DNA of 64,000 bases, from positions 1-64,000 of the forward strand of contig JAPJBO010000039.1 in NCBI GenBank assembly GCA_030068145.1. Direction: 5' to 3'. Each line of letters begins with the position of its first letter. The first letter of the stretch is position 1. Shown here one piece after another: positions 48,614 to 59,331 of this stretch. Origin of the DNA: Diplonema papillatum. Lineage: Eukaryota > Euglenozoa > Diplonemea > Diplonemida > Diplonemidae. The notes under the pieces were generated by a model. It was not told where the DNA came from and made no database searches. It saw only the letters and a program-made list of their open reading frames with translations. The position numbers and the translations under genes were made by a program.

Positions 48614-50166
48614 GCTGCGCCATCCGGCGTGTCAGTTGGTCGGTCCATCCTTCTTCATAGGTCGCGGTGTGCCGCGGTACAAAGTTACGTTGCAGTTCCA
48701 GGAAATACTGTCGGTCTCAACCATAGCTTGAAACTACTCCGGGTTCTACCGTCCGTCATTTCCCGGGCCATGCAGCCCCAAAACTTGCCGAAAGGCATCC
48801 GGTGGATTCGAAATCCTCCGTAGGTTTCGACACAGCTTCCGCTCTGGACAGCACCTTCCTCCTTTTGAGATTTTGCAACTGGGCTCCTCGAGTATTCCCA
48901 CACAACAGTGCTTATACGAAAAACACTTCCGATCTAGGCAGCTCTGACAGTTTCTTGGACTAGGAGGCTTCCTGGACGAGGGTTTAACCAACAAGCGAAG
49001 AGGGCGTATCCTCACCAACGAAACTACCTCCAGACGATCACTAAAAAGTAACTCCGATTATCGAAGTTTCCGAAGTCACTTGGAGGATGTGCAAAACAAT
49101 AAATAAGAAAACAACGATGATCAGCGGCAGCAACCGCCTTGTTTCGGATGAAAGAACAAAATCGAAAGGAAAAAAACGAAGAAAGGAAATTGGGAAAAAG
49201 AAACGCTTTTTTGGTTCCTCTAAAGGGGAGGAGCCCCCGGGAAAACCACTCCGCATTCAAGCAGAGAAAGGCGCGGTATTCCTGGGGGGGAACTTGATTG
49301 GTCACTTCTGCCACAAACTAGCAGTGGGCAACGGGGTGTACCTGATCGTATCTGACAATCATGGAACCCCGCGCTCGTCTATTCTTGATCGTTGATGACT
49401 CTCCTCGATTTGCGCCTTAAACCTTTGACTCGAGTACGTCCACCTCGGCAGTGCCGGGTGAGCTGCGCAGGTGAATATCACGCCACAGTGGGGGTTCGGT
49501 CAGGAACACTAGAGACCTCGCGTGACAGCGACAGGGGCATCGTTGCGGCCTCTTCCGATACGGATACTTTTGTGGGGAGGAACCCCAGATGTTTTTGGTT
49601 GGAACGCGGGTTGGCCTTGTGGTTCCTTCGTTCCGGGGACAGGGCATCTATCGGCGTTTTAGAACAACTGAAGCCAAGATACGGGCCCGAACAATCAAAG
49701 ATTGGTTCACGACGCTGAGATTGCTCTCTTCAGCTGGGTACTCTGAGACGCGCAAACCGGTCCAACCTCTCAGTTGCAGCTACGCCGGAGAACAAACAAT
49801 CTGCTCCGGCCATCTCCTGACGAAACCTAAAACATGGACAACGCTGACGGTTATACGATTCCAGGTGCTTCCACCGTATGTACGTCAAACTGCTGCTGCC
49901 GAGGTTGGTGCCAGTTTGCTAGAATTCGTTGCCAGGGGTTGACCGGGCATTGCCGTTGTATTTATTGATCCGGAGAAGTTTGAAACGTCTAACGTGCAAG
50001 TTCACTACAGATCCCTCACGGGGTCGCCCGTTTTTCTTGCCATTCAAAGAATGCAGCTCGCTGCGTCGGAAAGCCTGCGTGCTTTGATCTTTTACAAGAC
50101 AGAGCCGACAGTGGCCTGGCAGGCGTCACGCTTCTCGGACTAGTCTTTCTGGCGGAGACATTCCGA
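48614..50166. other. Gene-free spacer downstream of typA
   Basis: A relic of the family A end (GGGCTCCTCGAGTATTCCCA and a CTTATACG tail) is at about 48881-48918. Open frames at 49087-49395 and 49392-49942 show no family motif. Confidence 0.35.
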
Positions 50167-50698
50167 TACTGAGGTACTGGTGGGCGGAAGTCGAGTTGTG
50201 TGTTCTACTGTCGGTCTCAGCCAGCTTCCGAGCTTAAGCTTTTGACTATGCGCATGCGATGCAAGGGCCGGAAGATGGTTCGCTATTGTTGAGCACGACA
50301 AGCACAACGTGCGGTCTTCGCGCACTTCGTAAATTGTACTCGCTTGCGCTTTACAACGGCATCGCTTTCTGCGGGAACGCTTCATTTGGACGCCGGTGAA
50401 GGCACTTACTACTTGGCCTTGAAAGGCTCCGGTACTGAGGTACTGGTGGGCGGAAGTCGAGTTGTGTGTCGGTCTTAGCCAGCTTCCGTGCGTAATTTTT
50501 TGACTATGCTTGTGTGATTCAAGGGCCGGAAGATGGTTCGCTATTGTTGAGCACGACAAGCACAACGTGCGGTATTCGCGCGCGTAGAAAATTGTACTCG
50601 CTTGCGCTTGACAAGGGCATCGCTTTCCGCACGCCGAATGAGAACGCTTCATGGAAGCCGGTGAATGACACTTACTTCTTGGCCTTGAAAGGCAGCGA
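50167..50698. repeat. 266-bp tandem duplication including the last typA codons and 3' flank
   Basis: TACTGAGGTACTGGTGGGCG starts at 50167 and again at 50433 (266-bp step). Each unit ends with CTTGGCCTTGAAAGGC, the reverse of the last typA codons. The outer copy (about 50403-50427) has a minus-strand AAG TAG TAA where the gene has AAG AAG TAA. The inner copy is the functional end. The outer one is a duplicated 3' end or untranslated region. Confidence 0.85.
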
Positions 50699-51256
50699 TT
50701 TTCGCATGCGGATGTAGGTTGGGGTAACCTCAACGTATTCGTCGTCTTGGATGTATTCCAGAGCGGATTCGAGCGAATGCAGCTCGAGGGGAGGCTGCCT
50801 GCCACCACCGCCCCACGTGCTGGACGGCTTGGTGACGTTTACTTGCATGTCGCCTGGGACTGAGCGACGACCGACAATCATGTCAGCGTACGTCTTGTCT
50901 TTGTCTTGCACGAATGAGATGCCGTGCTTGGCGATCGTGTTCAGCCCGTCTGCGCCCACCTCACCCAGGCACGAAGAGAGGAGGGACCCCGTCTCTCGGT
51001 TGGTCGTGTAAGAGTCGTCGAACGGACGGTATTCGAGGAAGTCCTGTTGGATCTCCGCGGTGGAGCCGCCGGCGCTTCGGATTTTCCCGCCCAGACCGAG
51101 CATGCTCCGGCCCGGAATCTTCCACACGCTCTCCACCCAGCCGGCGTCCAAGTCAGTGGAGCTGACTTGCTCAGCGTGGTTGTTGTACATCAGTCCGCTG
51201 ACGACGTCCGCGGTATCAGCCTCGGTCCGGATGGTGACCAGCTCCCACGGTTCGTG
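50672..51256 (-). CDS. typA: typA exon 4 (C-terminus)
   Basis: 195 codons from CACACAG^CAC to TAA. Opens HEPWELVTI and holds PGRSMLGLGGKIRSAGG, ADMIVGRRS and the final EYIQDDEYVEVTPTYIRMRK. A Gly/Pro insert (STWGGGGRQPP) precedes the last helix. Confidence 0.93.
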   Translation of the reverse strand, partial: HEPWELVTIRTEADTADVVSGLMYNNHAEQVSSTDLDAGWVESVWKIPGRSMLGLGGKIRSAGGSTAEIQQDFLEYRPFDDSYTTNRETGSLLSSCLGEVGADGLNTIAKHGISFVQDKDKTYADMIVGRRSVPGDMQVNVTKPSSTWGGGGRQPPLELHSLESALEYIQDDEYVEVTPTYIRMRKSLPFKAKK

Positions 51257-54200
51257 CTGTGTGCGTGTCGGATTGATTTTTGTTGTGAGGACCCTCCTCC
51301 TCCCCGGGTCCCACAATAATAACAGAGGACCGCAGAGCTTCGGGTCTCCGTCCCTGCTTACAAGAACAACAGACCGCGGAGCTTTGGGTCTTCGTAGGAC
51401 AACCCTTTTCTGTCATACACCAGTCTGCCCTACAAGCAACAGACCGCGGAGCTTTGGGTCTCCGGAGGGCGACCCTTCTGTCATAGGCCGGTCTAAATTT
51501 ACAAAACCTCTAGTCTCTGGACTCGGAAAACTTGCCCAAGATCGGTGCAGATTGAAAGAACAGCCGGAATAGATCCCACCAGAGAGCCAGGACTCCAGCA
51601 GGACCCTCTTTGCTAAGCAGCGCCGACGCAAAGATCGGGGAGCGGCATTTGCACAAGATACTCGAGGCAAAAAAGAGAGAGAGAGAGAGAGTTTGAATAG
51701 AGCATCTATTTGGTATCGGAAAGTAGGTGCGAGATCAGGCGAACCTTGTGCGCTGGCTTCGTTTAACCGTGAATCTAATAATCAGGATTTACCCCGAATT
51801 CTCGCTTTCATTTTATTTCCTCCTAATCATACACACATACCCTCCTGGGTAAAAATGCCGGTACACACGGGTAGCACGCGCCGCCGGGCCGCACGGACCA
51901 GCCGTCGGCTGATGGATCCTGACTGGGCGGCGGCTGAGGAAGCTGCCGACAAGGCCACCCGGGAGTGGCGGGTATGGAACCCTTGCGAGCCCGGGGAGTC
52001 GGTGGCCCCCCGTTCGCCGGCGGGAAAGGGGGAGAAAGCCGGTCGGAGCTGAAGACCGGCATGGAACGGTCGTCTGGGGACTGGTCCCCCCTGGCCGACT
52101 GCAGACTTGAAGGACCTGGCGGGAGTACGACGGAGGCTCTACTCCAGCCTCCGGCTGACAACGCCGCACAACACGAAGACCCGGGAAGCGCATCCACGAA
52201 TGCAACCGGGCACTCAGAATTAGCTCATCCTACCCTTTGCGACAGCCGTTTCCCGACACGACAGAAACAACCCTTGCCCGACGCCGGCTTCTCGCCTCGG
52301 CAGGTCAGGGGGTTGAAGTCGCGAAGGTCCAGGTTGCTGCAGGGGGAGGAGGCTTTTCCTCCGGCTCCACCCCCTTTTCTACGACCCTCCTACCGCAGTT
52401 CCTCTCGGGTACCTCCCACCAGAAACGAGAGGTCTCATTCCGGGCATCAGTGCCCCGAGATCTGCGAGGCCGCTAGACGTCACCGCAGTGCCGCCGATCG
52501 AATGTTCCCGTCAGTACAGATATACGATTAAAGCCGTACACCGCGAGAGTAGGAGAAAGTAGAAAGGGAAACTAGAGTCTTCGTTGACCGCACTACCCTG
52601 AGCCCAAAAATCTTGGACGTGGTTTCAGGTGGCAAATTTGCAGTACAATCTCAAGGAAAAGGAAAAGCCGAAATAAATCTCCTCTTCACATGACGCCTTT
52701 GTGCTGCCTGCTGAGGGTGAAGAAGGCGGCTTGAGGTTCATTTCGAGGCGGAGGCTTCCAAGCAATAACTCTGAAAACCATGAGCGGCATCTTGATTGCC
52801 CGCAGCAGCACCCTCTCTCCACGTTTCGAGTGATGCTCTGGTGTTGGCTGACGGAGGTCCTAGATGTGAACTTCCGAGAGGTGGTCGAGCGCTGAGTGCC
52901 AACTGGTGCACCGTTGGGCGAAGACGATGTCATGAACGTCAAAAAAGGGAGAGATAGGGAGAGAGAGAGAGAGAACACATAAAACAAGTCAAAGGGTGCG
53001 CCTTAGCAGTCCCAGGGCCTCTCCCCTCCCACCAATATGTGTTCTCGCTGTCATCGCTACCGCTGACATTTCCGAGAGAGAGAGAGAGAGACAGACAAGT
53101 TAGAGTGCAGGGACCATCTCTCCGGGGAGTTTCCGGTCGCCCCACTACTACAAAATGTTTTGTATAAGCACCTGCTTTGTAGGAAATACTTGAGGAGGCT
53201 GCCAGTTGCAAAGATCAAAGGAGGTAAATGTGCTGTAGCCCACACGAAACACAGGTGAATCTGGGTTTAGTGGCGGGCGTAAGCGTTCAACAAAAAAGAC
53301 CCATTTTGTAGTTGTATTGTTTCTCCCCCTCTAGCCTCCTTCGAAGTAAGCACAAGGCAGCCCCTCGAGTATTTTTGCAACAAGAATTTGAGGCGCTACT
53401 ACGCTTGCCCGCAGCGAACACTTCAGTTCATGATGAAGTGCACGCGATGCACAGTCTCAAGGAGAAGGAAAAGCCTTCCGGAAGAAGTCTCCTCATCACA
53501 TGACACCTTTGTGCTGCCTGTGTAAGGCGTGGAGGCGGGCGGCGTAGTAAGGAATGAACCTCAAAAAAGTTCATTTCGAGGTGAGGTGTGCTGCCTGTGT
53601 AAGAGGCGGGCGACGTAGGAATGCACCTCAGGCGCCAATCGCTCCTTCCACCCCCCACGCAACCAACAAACCACACAGACAGCGCGGACAACGGCTGCGC
53701 CAGGCCTGCACGCAAGATGTGGTCATGCAGCGGCTGCGGGGCAGCCGCAGCCAAGCCCCAACACGCAGTGCCGCCGATCGATCTCCGCAAGCTCCGGAGC
53801 CTCGCCGGCCCCGGGGCCCGCTTGCACGGCTTACTTGACCTCCTAACGGACGGGCACTCCTTCCGACGGAAGTTGTTGAGCACTCCTCTCGTGCCGGGTC
53901 GAAAGAGCGACGCGTTTGCCCGCCATGCGCAGACGCTGGAAAGCGTTGGGTTTGTGGGGCGCGTCCCCCGTTCGGAGCCGCTGAAGTGCGTCCTCCCGGC
54001 TTTTGCTGTTGAAAAGGGCGAACAACACTCGCGGGCCATCGTTGACGGCCGCCCGCTGAACGAGCTGATGGAGCCCCCGCCGAAGTTCAGCCTCTTGCGT
54101 GTCGACGAGGTCATCGCCAAGATGATGTCGAAGTCGTACGCAGTCGTCGTTGACCTGAAGTCCTACTTCTTCCAGTTCCCAGTAGGACGGTCGACGTCGG

Positions 54201-57200
54201 CTTTCTTCGGGCTCCGCACCAGGAAGCTCGACGGGGGCGTGGCTTTGTATAGGTGGCGCCGGCTGACGATGGGCTGGTCTTTCTCGCCCGTGATTGCGCA
54301 GGACTCGGCGCTTGTCATCACGGAACCTGCCGGGGACGATTAGATAGTCTGGCACGACGACTGGGCCCTCGTTGAAGACTGTCCGGATGCGCTTCGCGCC
54401 GTGCGCGACCGAGTTTTGAGGCGTGCCCGCAAGGTGCGCATGACAGTCAACGACGAAAAATCCGTCCTCGAGCCCAGCTCGAAACCAGTCGTCCTCGGGG
54501 TAGAGTTCGACCTCTGCCACGTAATTCTAAGGCGGGCGTAGGTCGTTCCGTCGGAGGTGCAGTGCAGGCCGCAGCCCCGTCACCGAGGTGCGGTGGTACG
54601 GTGGCGTCGGTGTTGACACAACCGGGGCCGACGGGCGAGCCCGTTTCGCGGGGGGGCATCGTCTTTACGCGTCGCGGGCTCTCTTCTTCTTGGCAATTGC
54701 ACGGCCTACGGCGGCGGCTAGCGTCACGATGGAAAAATTAAGAAGGACAGGCGCATCATTTTGTTTGTGCGTGCCGGGAACATTTCCGGAGTTGGGACTT
54801 GCACTGATAAACGAAGCAACGGACGATCAGCATCGACTGACCAAAAGTGATGAAAATGATAAGGCAAAAGTTTCCGCGTGTACAGGGTACGAAGCTCTCT
54901 GGCGGTTTCCTGTGTTAGCACTTTTTCGTTGGCTTCGTTTCCTCTTCCATGTGCAACCGTTCCGGAAATGTTCCCGTCAGTACAGATATACGATTAAAGC
55001 CGTACACCGCGAGAGTAGGAGAAAGTAGAAAGGGAAACTAGAGTCTTCGTTGACCGCACTACCCTGAGCCCAAAAATCTTGGACGTGGTTTCAGGTGGCA
55101 AATTTGCAGTACAATCTCAAGGAAAAGGAAAAGCCGAAATAAATCTCCTCTTCACATGACGCCTTTGTGCTGCCTGCTGAGGGTGAAGAAGGCGGCTTGA
55201 GGTTCATTTCGAGGCGGAGGCTTCCAAGCAATAACTCTGAAAACTATGAGCGGCATCTTGATTGCCCGCAGCAGCACCCTCTCTCCACGTTTCGAGTGAT
55301 GCTCTGGTGTTGGCTGACGGAGGTCCTAGATGTGAACTTCCGAGAGGTGGTCGAGCGCTGAGTGCCAACTGGTGCACCGTTGGGCGAAGACGATGTCATG
55401 AACGTCAAAAAAGGGAGAGATAGGGAGAGAGAGAGAGAGAACACATAAAACAAGTCAAAGGGTGCGCCTTAGCAGTCCCAGGGCCTCTCCCCTCCCACCA
55501 ATATGTGTTCTCGCTGTCATCGCTACCGCTGACATTTCCGAGAGAGAGAGAGAGAGAGACAGACAAGTTAGAGTGCAGGGACCATCTCTCCGGGGAGTTT
55601 CCGGTCGCCCCACTACTACAAAATGTTTTGCAACAAGAATTTGAGGCGCTACTACGCTTGCCCGCAGCGAACACTTCAGTTCATGATGAAGTGCACGCGA
55701 TGCACAGTCTCAAGGAGAAGGAAAAGCCTTCCGGAAGAAGTCTCCTCATCACATGACACCTTTGTGCTGCCTGTGTAAGGCGTGGAGGCGGGCGGCGTAG
55801 TAAGGAATGAACCTCAAAAAAGTTCATTTCGAGGTGAGGTGTGCTGCCTGTGTAAGAGGCGGGCGACGTAGGAATGCACCTCAGGCGCCAATCGCTCCTT
55901 CCACCCCCCACGCAACCAACAAACCAAACAGACAGCGCGGACAACGGCTGCGCCAGGCCTGCACGCAAGATGTGGTCATGCAGCGGCTGCGGGGCAGCCG
56001 CAGCCAAGCCCCAACACGCCGCGCAACACGCGGCATCGTGTCAAAAATATAGCGGCGGCTACATCGTGGGCCTGACGTCGCAGGGTGGTTAACTAAGTAA
56101 GATGCACATTACATTATGCTAGCCCTCATGAGAAGCGACCGGTCAGACAGTGCATGGTGGCAGCTGTATTGGCGAAGAGTGCGATTCAGAAGACTGTGAA
56201 AACACTAGCCGTGCACAGTGCTTGCCTTCGAGGCGCCCCCCGGTTGCCAGCTCCCAAAAGACGAAGAACTGCAACCCCAACCCTAAATACAAGTAGATCG
56301 GGGGTGTTGAAGTGCTCAACACAAAGGTTTTGTACGGGAACAGCTCTGTATTCTCGCAGCAATTCTGACCCTGAGCACGTATTGCGACTCGAAAAGAGAA
56401 ACAAGGTTGAACCGAGATTTGCTTCCAGACAAGTAAAAGACCAGCCCAAAGCGTTTGCACGCTGGGGGGTACAAGACGCCTACAGTCTGTGTGACCACGA
56501 GGGAAACAAATGGTAGCGCGTACCTTTTTGCCTTCGATCATCTGCATCCGAATGGCCGGGCGCGACAGCTCAATTTCGAACCCCTGCCGCCTCATTTCTT
56601 CGAACAAGATGCCGAGATGCAGCAGCCCTCTGCCGTGCACTACGAACTCATCCGGGCCTTTGATCTGTAGTTTTGCATTTCGTCGTCCTTCCAGGATTCA
56701 GGTTTTATGGTGGGGAGTGCCTGGAGCGCACCCTAACCTTGTGTTTTCAAAACCGCGCGGGCTGAATAGTGCGTTATGCCCAGTTCCTGCCATCGGATCC
56801 ACCAGCTCTCTGCACAACAAAGTCGCTGTCACGTGCACTGCGGTGCTGCTGAACACGGAAACTTGGTTCCCATGTAGCCGCAAACGAGGCCTCAGACGAA
56901 AGCGCAAGCTATTTTCTTTTGCGTTGCCGACGATCAACTGAGGCTGACGTGGTGTTTTCCTTCGCCTAACTTTCGTTCCGTGTTCTAGATTCCTTCCATC
57001 CTTCCATGCTGGTTGTCACCTTGCTTGTGATTCCGGGGGTTTAGGGTCTCCGTGTGACCATTCATGAATTTTTGTCAGGCCACCAGGGCACTTCTTGAGG
57101 TCCCCTTGAAGGGGATGGTTGGGATAATCGCAGGGGTGGCAGAGTGAGCGGGCGTCGGCCTTCAGGCCGGTAGGCCCGGGGTTGAACCCTGCCCATGACA

Positions 57201-59331
57201 CTTTTCCGGTCGAAGATTGTTTTTGAGGTTTGTTGGGTTTCGGGGTCTAAATGTGCCCGAGATTTGCGTTTTTTGCGGAGTTTCTCAGTATCTCGCGGTA
57301 TTTGGGTCACGGGAAAACGGGTCCGGGGGGGTCTCCCCCCCCGGGTACTGGCGCCGAACTTGCCATCACAGGCCAAACTTGCTACCACGCGCCGAACTCA
57401 GAACCCGAACTTTACTGTGTACCTGCTGCCTCCAGTCTCGCTTCGCGACGGTCTTTGCAGCTCTCTTTTGGTCACGAAGGTCCGGTGAACGGCCAAAAAG
57501 GAAACAAACGGCGGGCCATACCTCGAGCTTCATGGCCAGGTTACGGTGCGCTTCCTGAATGAGACGGTCTCGGATCTCAGGGCCACCAAAGTAGGTTCCG
57601 TCCTGGCCCGCGACCGGGGACCGGTTGGGGTGGAGAGTGATATGGAATGTCGGGTCGTCAAGAGGCTTGTAGTACATCGGAAGCGGCTTGTTCTTCATGC
57701 AAAGCGTGTGCCTGCGCAGGGGTGGATGGGTTTTAAAGCGTTATTTGTGGATTAGAAGGTCGGTATTTTAAAGTGAAAGCTTTATGTGTTTCCGACGATC
57801 CCGTATGGGACGTACACAATGGTGTCTTTCGACCTTCTGACGAGGTCAACTTTGTGTGGGGGGTGACAGTGTAGGCGATTCGGAGAAGAAGAACCTGTAC
57901 TGGTCTCTACTTCTGCAAAGAGAATCTTCTCAGTGGGGGACTAACCGAGCTACCCTGGGAAGGAACAGATAGGATAAGCAAGACCAGAAATGGCTTGGTC
58001 AGAACGGCTCGTCAAGAATAGGCTTCGTTTGAACTTGACATGCAGCAACAATCTGTGATAGACTGCGCAATGTTTAGTGTCTGTTCTGAAGGAGAAAACT
58101 GAATATATTATATTGTTTGCGCCAGCGGAACTCATCTTTGGTAAGGTTCTTGGTAGTTTCGTGTAGTACGCTGCCAACTGCATACATGTAATTGTAGTAC
58201 CAACAATTGCATTGTTAACACAAGAACTTCTCTCTGAGTCTCTCTCCAAAAAAAGGCCACACACCCGATTTTAATGGGAAGCTTGTCGACCGCGTCGCCT
58301 TTGATGGTGATAATCTCACCGAAGGTGGCCTGATCGGCGGGGACACGTTCAAGGCCTTGGAACTTGTTGATGGCCGGGACGCGGAAAACGCCCTGCGTGA
58401 CTTCCTTGCCCTCGTGGTAGTCGTACAGGGCCACTTCCCCTTTGACGGCGAGGTCGCCTGCGAACATCCGCACGGTAAGCTCCTTCTTGCCTTTCCGGTT
58501 CACATCCAGCGACGTCACCATCGCCTGCAGACCCTCCGTCGTCGTCTCCGTGGGACACGGGATGGTGTTCAGTACTGTATCAAACAACGGTTGAAGGGTG
58601 CCGCCTCGTTCGTTTGGGTCGAGGCTCATCCAGCCAAGCTTTCCGCTTCCGTATACCACGGGGTAGTCAAGCTGTTCGTCGTTGATCGCGAGTTCCAAGA
58701 AGAGGGACTCGATTTTGTCCCGCGTCTGCTCGATGGAGGTCTGGTCGGTCCGGTCGACTTTGTTGATGACCACGATCGGCTTCAGGTTCAGCTCGAGCGA
58801 CTTTTTCAAGACGTACCGCGTGCCCGGCTTGGGACCCTCTGCTCCGTCGACGAGGAGGATGAAGCCTTCCACCATTTGCAAGGCGCGCTCAACCTCGCCG
58901 GAGAAGTCTGCGTGCCCCGGGGTGTCGACGATGTTGATGGTGTGGTCGGGGAGGTTGATGCACGTGTTCTTGGCGAGGATCGTGATTCCGCGCTCTTGCT
59001 CGAGCTCGTTGTTGTCCATGACCCGGGTGCCAGACAGCTTGACCTGGCCGGACTGCTGCAACATGGCGTCGACCAGCGTGGTCTTCCCGTGATCGACGTG
59101 GGCAATCACGCTCACGTTCCGGATCCTCGGCTGCTTCCTTGCCTCCGTCGAGCACCACCGCGCCCGCCCCCGCCCGGCCAACCCGACGCACCCCTTCGAA
59201 CCGCCCGCGGCCATGCCGCCGGCGGCGCGCGACGAGACTCCTCGCCGCCCTTGCGCGCTCGCCCTTTGAACCGCCGCCGCCTGGCTAACGCTCCGCAACC
59301 CCCATGACGCCAGCAAGGGCCGTCGGAGCAT
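50672..59331 (-). CDS. typA: TypA/BipA translational GTPase, four exons, with N-terminal targeting extension
   Basis: Exons (minus strand): 59331-58265, 57711-57522, 56664-56524, 51256-50672. They join in phase to 1,983 nt (660 residues plus stop), close to bacterial BipA (about 600) plus an extension. Introns are GT-AG (GTGTGTGG/GCGCAG; GTATGG/CTACAG; GTACGC/CACACAG). Residues 1 to about 65 are rich in Arg, Ser and Ala without acids, a mitochondrial- or plastid-type presequence. GTPase motifs: AHVDHGKT (77-84), RGITI (114-118), DTPGH (136-140), NKVD (190-193). Exon 2 holds PLDDPTFHITLHPNRSP, exon 3 HGRGLLHLGILFEEMRR (EF-G-like domain V) and exon 4 the BipA-specific C-terminus with EYVEVTPTYIRMRK. 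BipA binds the 70S ribosome and aids assembly or stress translation, so an organellar role is likely. The third intron is about 5.3 kb and full of transposons. Confidence 0.95.
51328..51480. repeat. Three diverged copies of an ACCGCGGAGCTTTGGGTC unit
   Basis: Copies at about 51328, 51370 and 51440, each followed by TC(T/C)(C/T)CG-type sequence. They sit just upstream of the exon 4 acceptor. Confidence 0.75.
52501..53763. mobile_element. 1.26-kb insertion with 17-bp target-site duplication (copy 1)
   Basis: CGCAGTGCCGCCGATCG flanks it at 52484-52500 and 53764-53780. Removing the insert restores a continuous RT-element frame. It begins inside the right end of a family D MITE (AATGTTCCCGTCAGTACAG), contains a family E module, GA microsatellites and a family A MITE, and matches 54967-56016 throughout. 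A long target duplication and a truncated start suggest target-primed insertion, but there is no poly-A tail. Confidence 0.8.
53164..53372 (-). mobile_element. MITE family A copy with exact empty site known
   Basis: 209 bp, TATAAGCACC to CTCGAGTAT, flanked by TTTTG at 53159-53163 and 53373-53377. The duplicated locus at 55626-55630 carries a single TTTTG and no element, so both ends are defined. Confidence 0.95.
54776..54975 (+). mobile_element. MITE family D copy (GGGAACATTTCCGGA ends)
   Basis: 200 bp, GGGAACATTTCCGGA at the left and TCCGGAAATGTTCCC at the right. Copies: 18276-18459 (inverted) and 62149-62539 (interrupted). A family C start piece (ACAGGCGCATCATTTTGT) precedes it. Confidence 0.8.
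54967..56016. repeat. Copy 2 of the 1.05-kb duplicated segment, without the MITE
   Basis: Near-identical to 52501-53763 except for the missing 214 bp (209-bp MITE plus one TTTTG) and small GA-repeat changes. After 56016 the sequence diverges. No matching target duplication flanks this copy, so it may be the source or part of a larger unit. Confidence 0.85.
56524..56664 (-). CDS. typA: typA exon 3
   Basis: 47 codons between CTACAG^ATC and AAG^GTACGC. The core HGRGLLHLGILFEEMRR is the SGRGELHLxILIExMRR box of BipA; the segment ends at MIEGKK, before EPWE in exon 4. Confidence 0.92.
57130..57194 (+). ncRNA. tRNA-like/SINE-like sequence with Pol III-type boxes
   Basis: TGGCAGAGTGAGCGG at 57137 fits an A box. 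GGGTTGAACCC at 57179-57189 sits where a B box would be, but has G where the conserved C of TTC is expected. The middle forms CGGCC-TTCA-GGCCG, not a 7-base anticodon loop. Hence a tRNA relic or SINE head rather than a working tRNA. It lies in typA intron 2, antisense. Confidence 0.3.
57522..57711 (-). CDS. typA: typA exon 2
   Basis: Acceptor CCTGCGCAG^G completes the Gly codon, then HTLC follows, matching the IG-D-T-(I/L)-C step of BipA. Ends NLAMKLE^GTATGG, phase 0. Confidence 0.92.
58265..59331 (-). CDS. typA: typA exon 1
   Basis: Codes for the presequence, the whole G domain and the start of domain II, to KLPIKIG. It ends two bases into a Gly codon (GG^GTGTGTGG). The frame runs past the donor to a stop at 58132, which is intron read-through and loses the BipA similarity. 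Confidence 0.93.

Larger units (their letters stand above)
51855..54545 (+). pseudogene. Broken reverse-transcriptase element (RT of the DIRS/VIPER-like type?), split by an insertion
   Basis: The GC-rich left part begins with a short frame MPVHTGSTRRRAARTS (51855). Its coding frame changes several times before 52500. After the insertion (52501-53763 plus a 17-bp repeat) the frame continues 53765-54343: VPPIDLRKLR, then RAIVDGRPLNEL, AVVVDLKSYFFQFPV (RT motif A) and RRLTMGWSFSPVIAQ. A TAG at 54341-54343 interrupts it; in the same frame IVWHDDWALVED follows, with HDDW in place of the Y-x-D-D box, then VVLGVEFDL and TAG at about 54540. The DLKS..FQFP and MGW.SP.IAQ wording resembles DIRS/VIPER/TATE-type RTs more than LINEs (inference). 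It lies antisense inside typA intron 3. Confidence 0.7.
51257..56523 (-). other. typA intron 3, 5.27 kb, filled with nested mobile elements
   Basis: Bounded by GTACGC and CACACAG. From the exon 4 side it contains a threefold ACCGCGGAGCTTTGGGTC repeat (51328-51480), a broken RT element on the other strand (51855-54545), the 1.26-kb insertion, a family D MITE and the second copy of the insertion. The remainder (56020-56523) shows nothing recognisable. Confidence 0.85.

Noticed and set aside
58132..58264. typA ending at 58132 as a truncated single-exon gene
   Set aside because: The tail loses all BipA similarity exactly at a GG^GTGTGTGG donor, and the remaining BipA domains are found in phase in three later exons.
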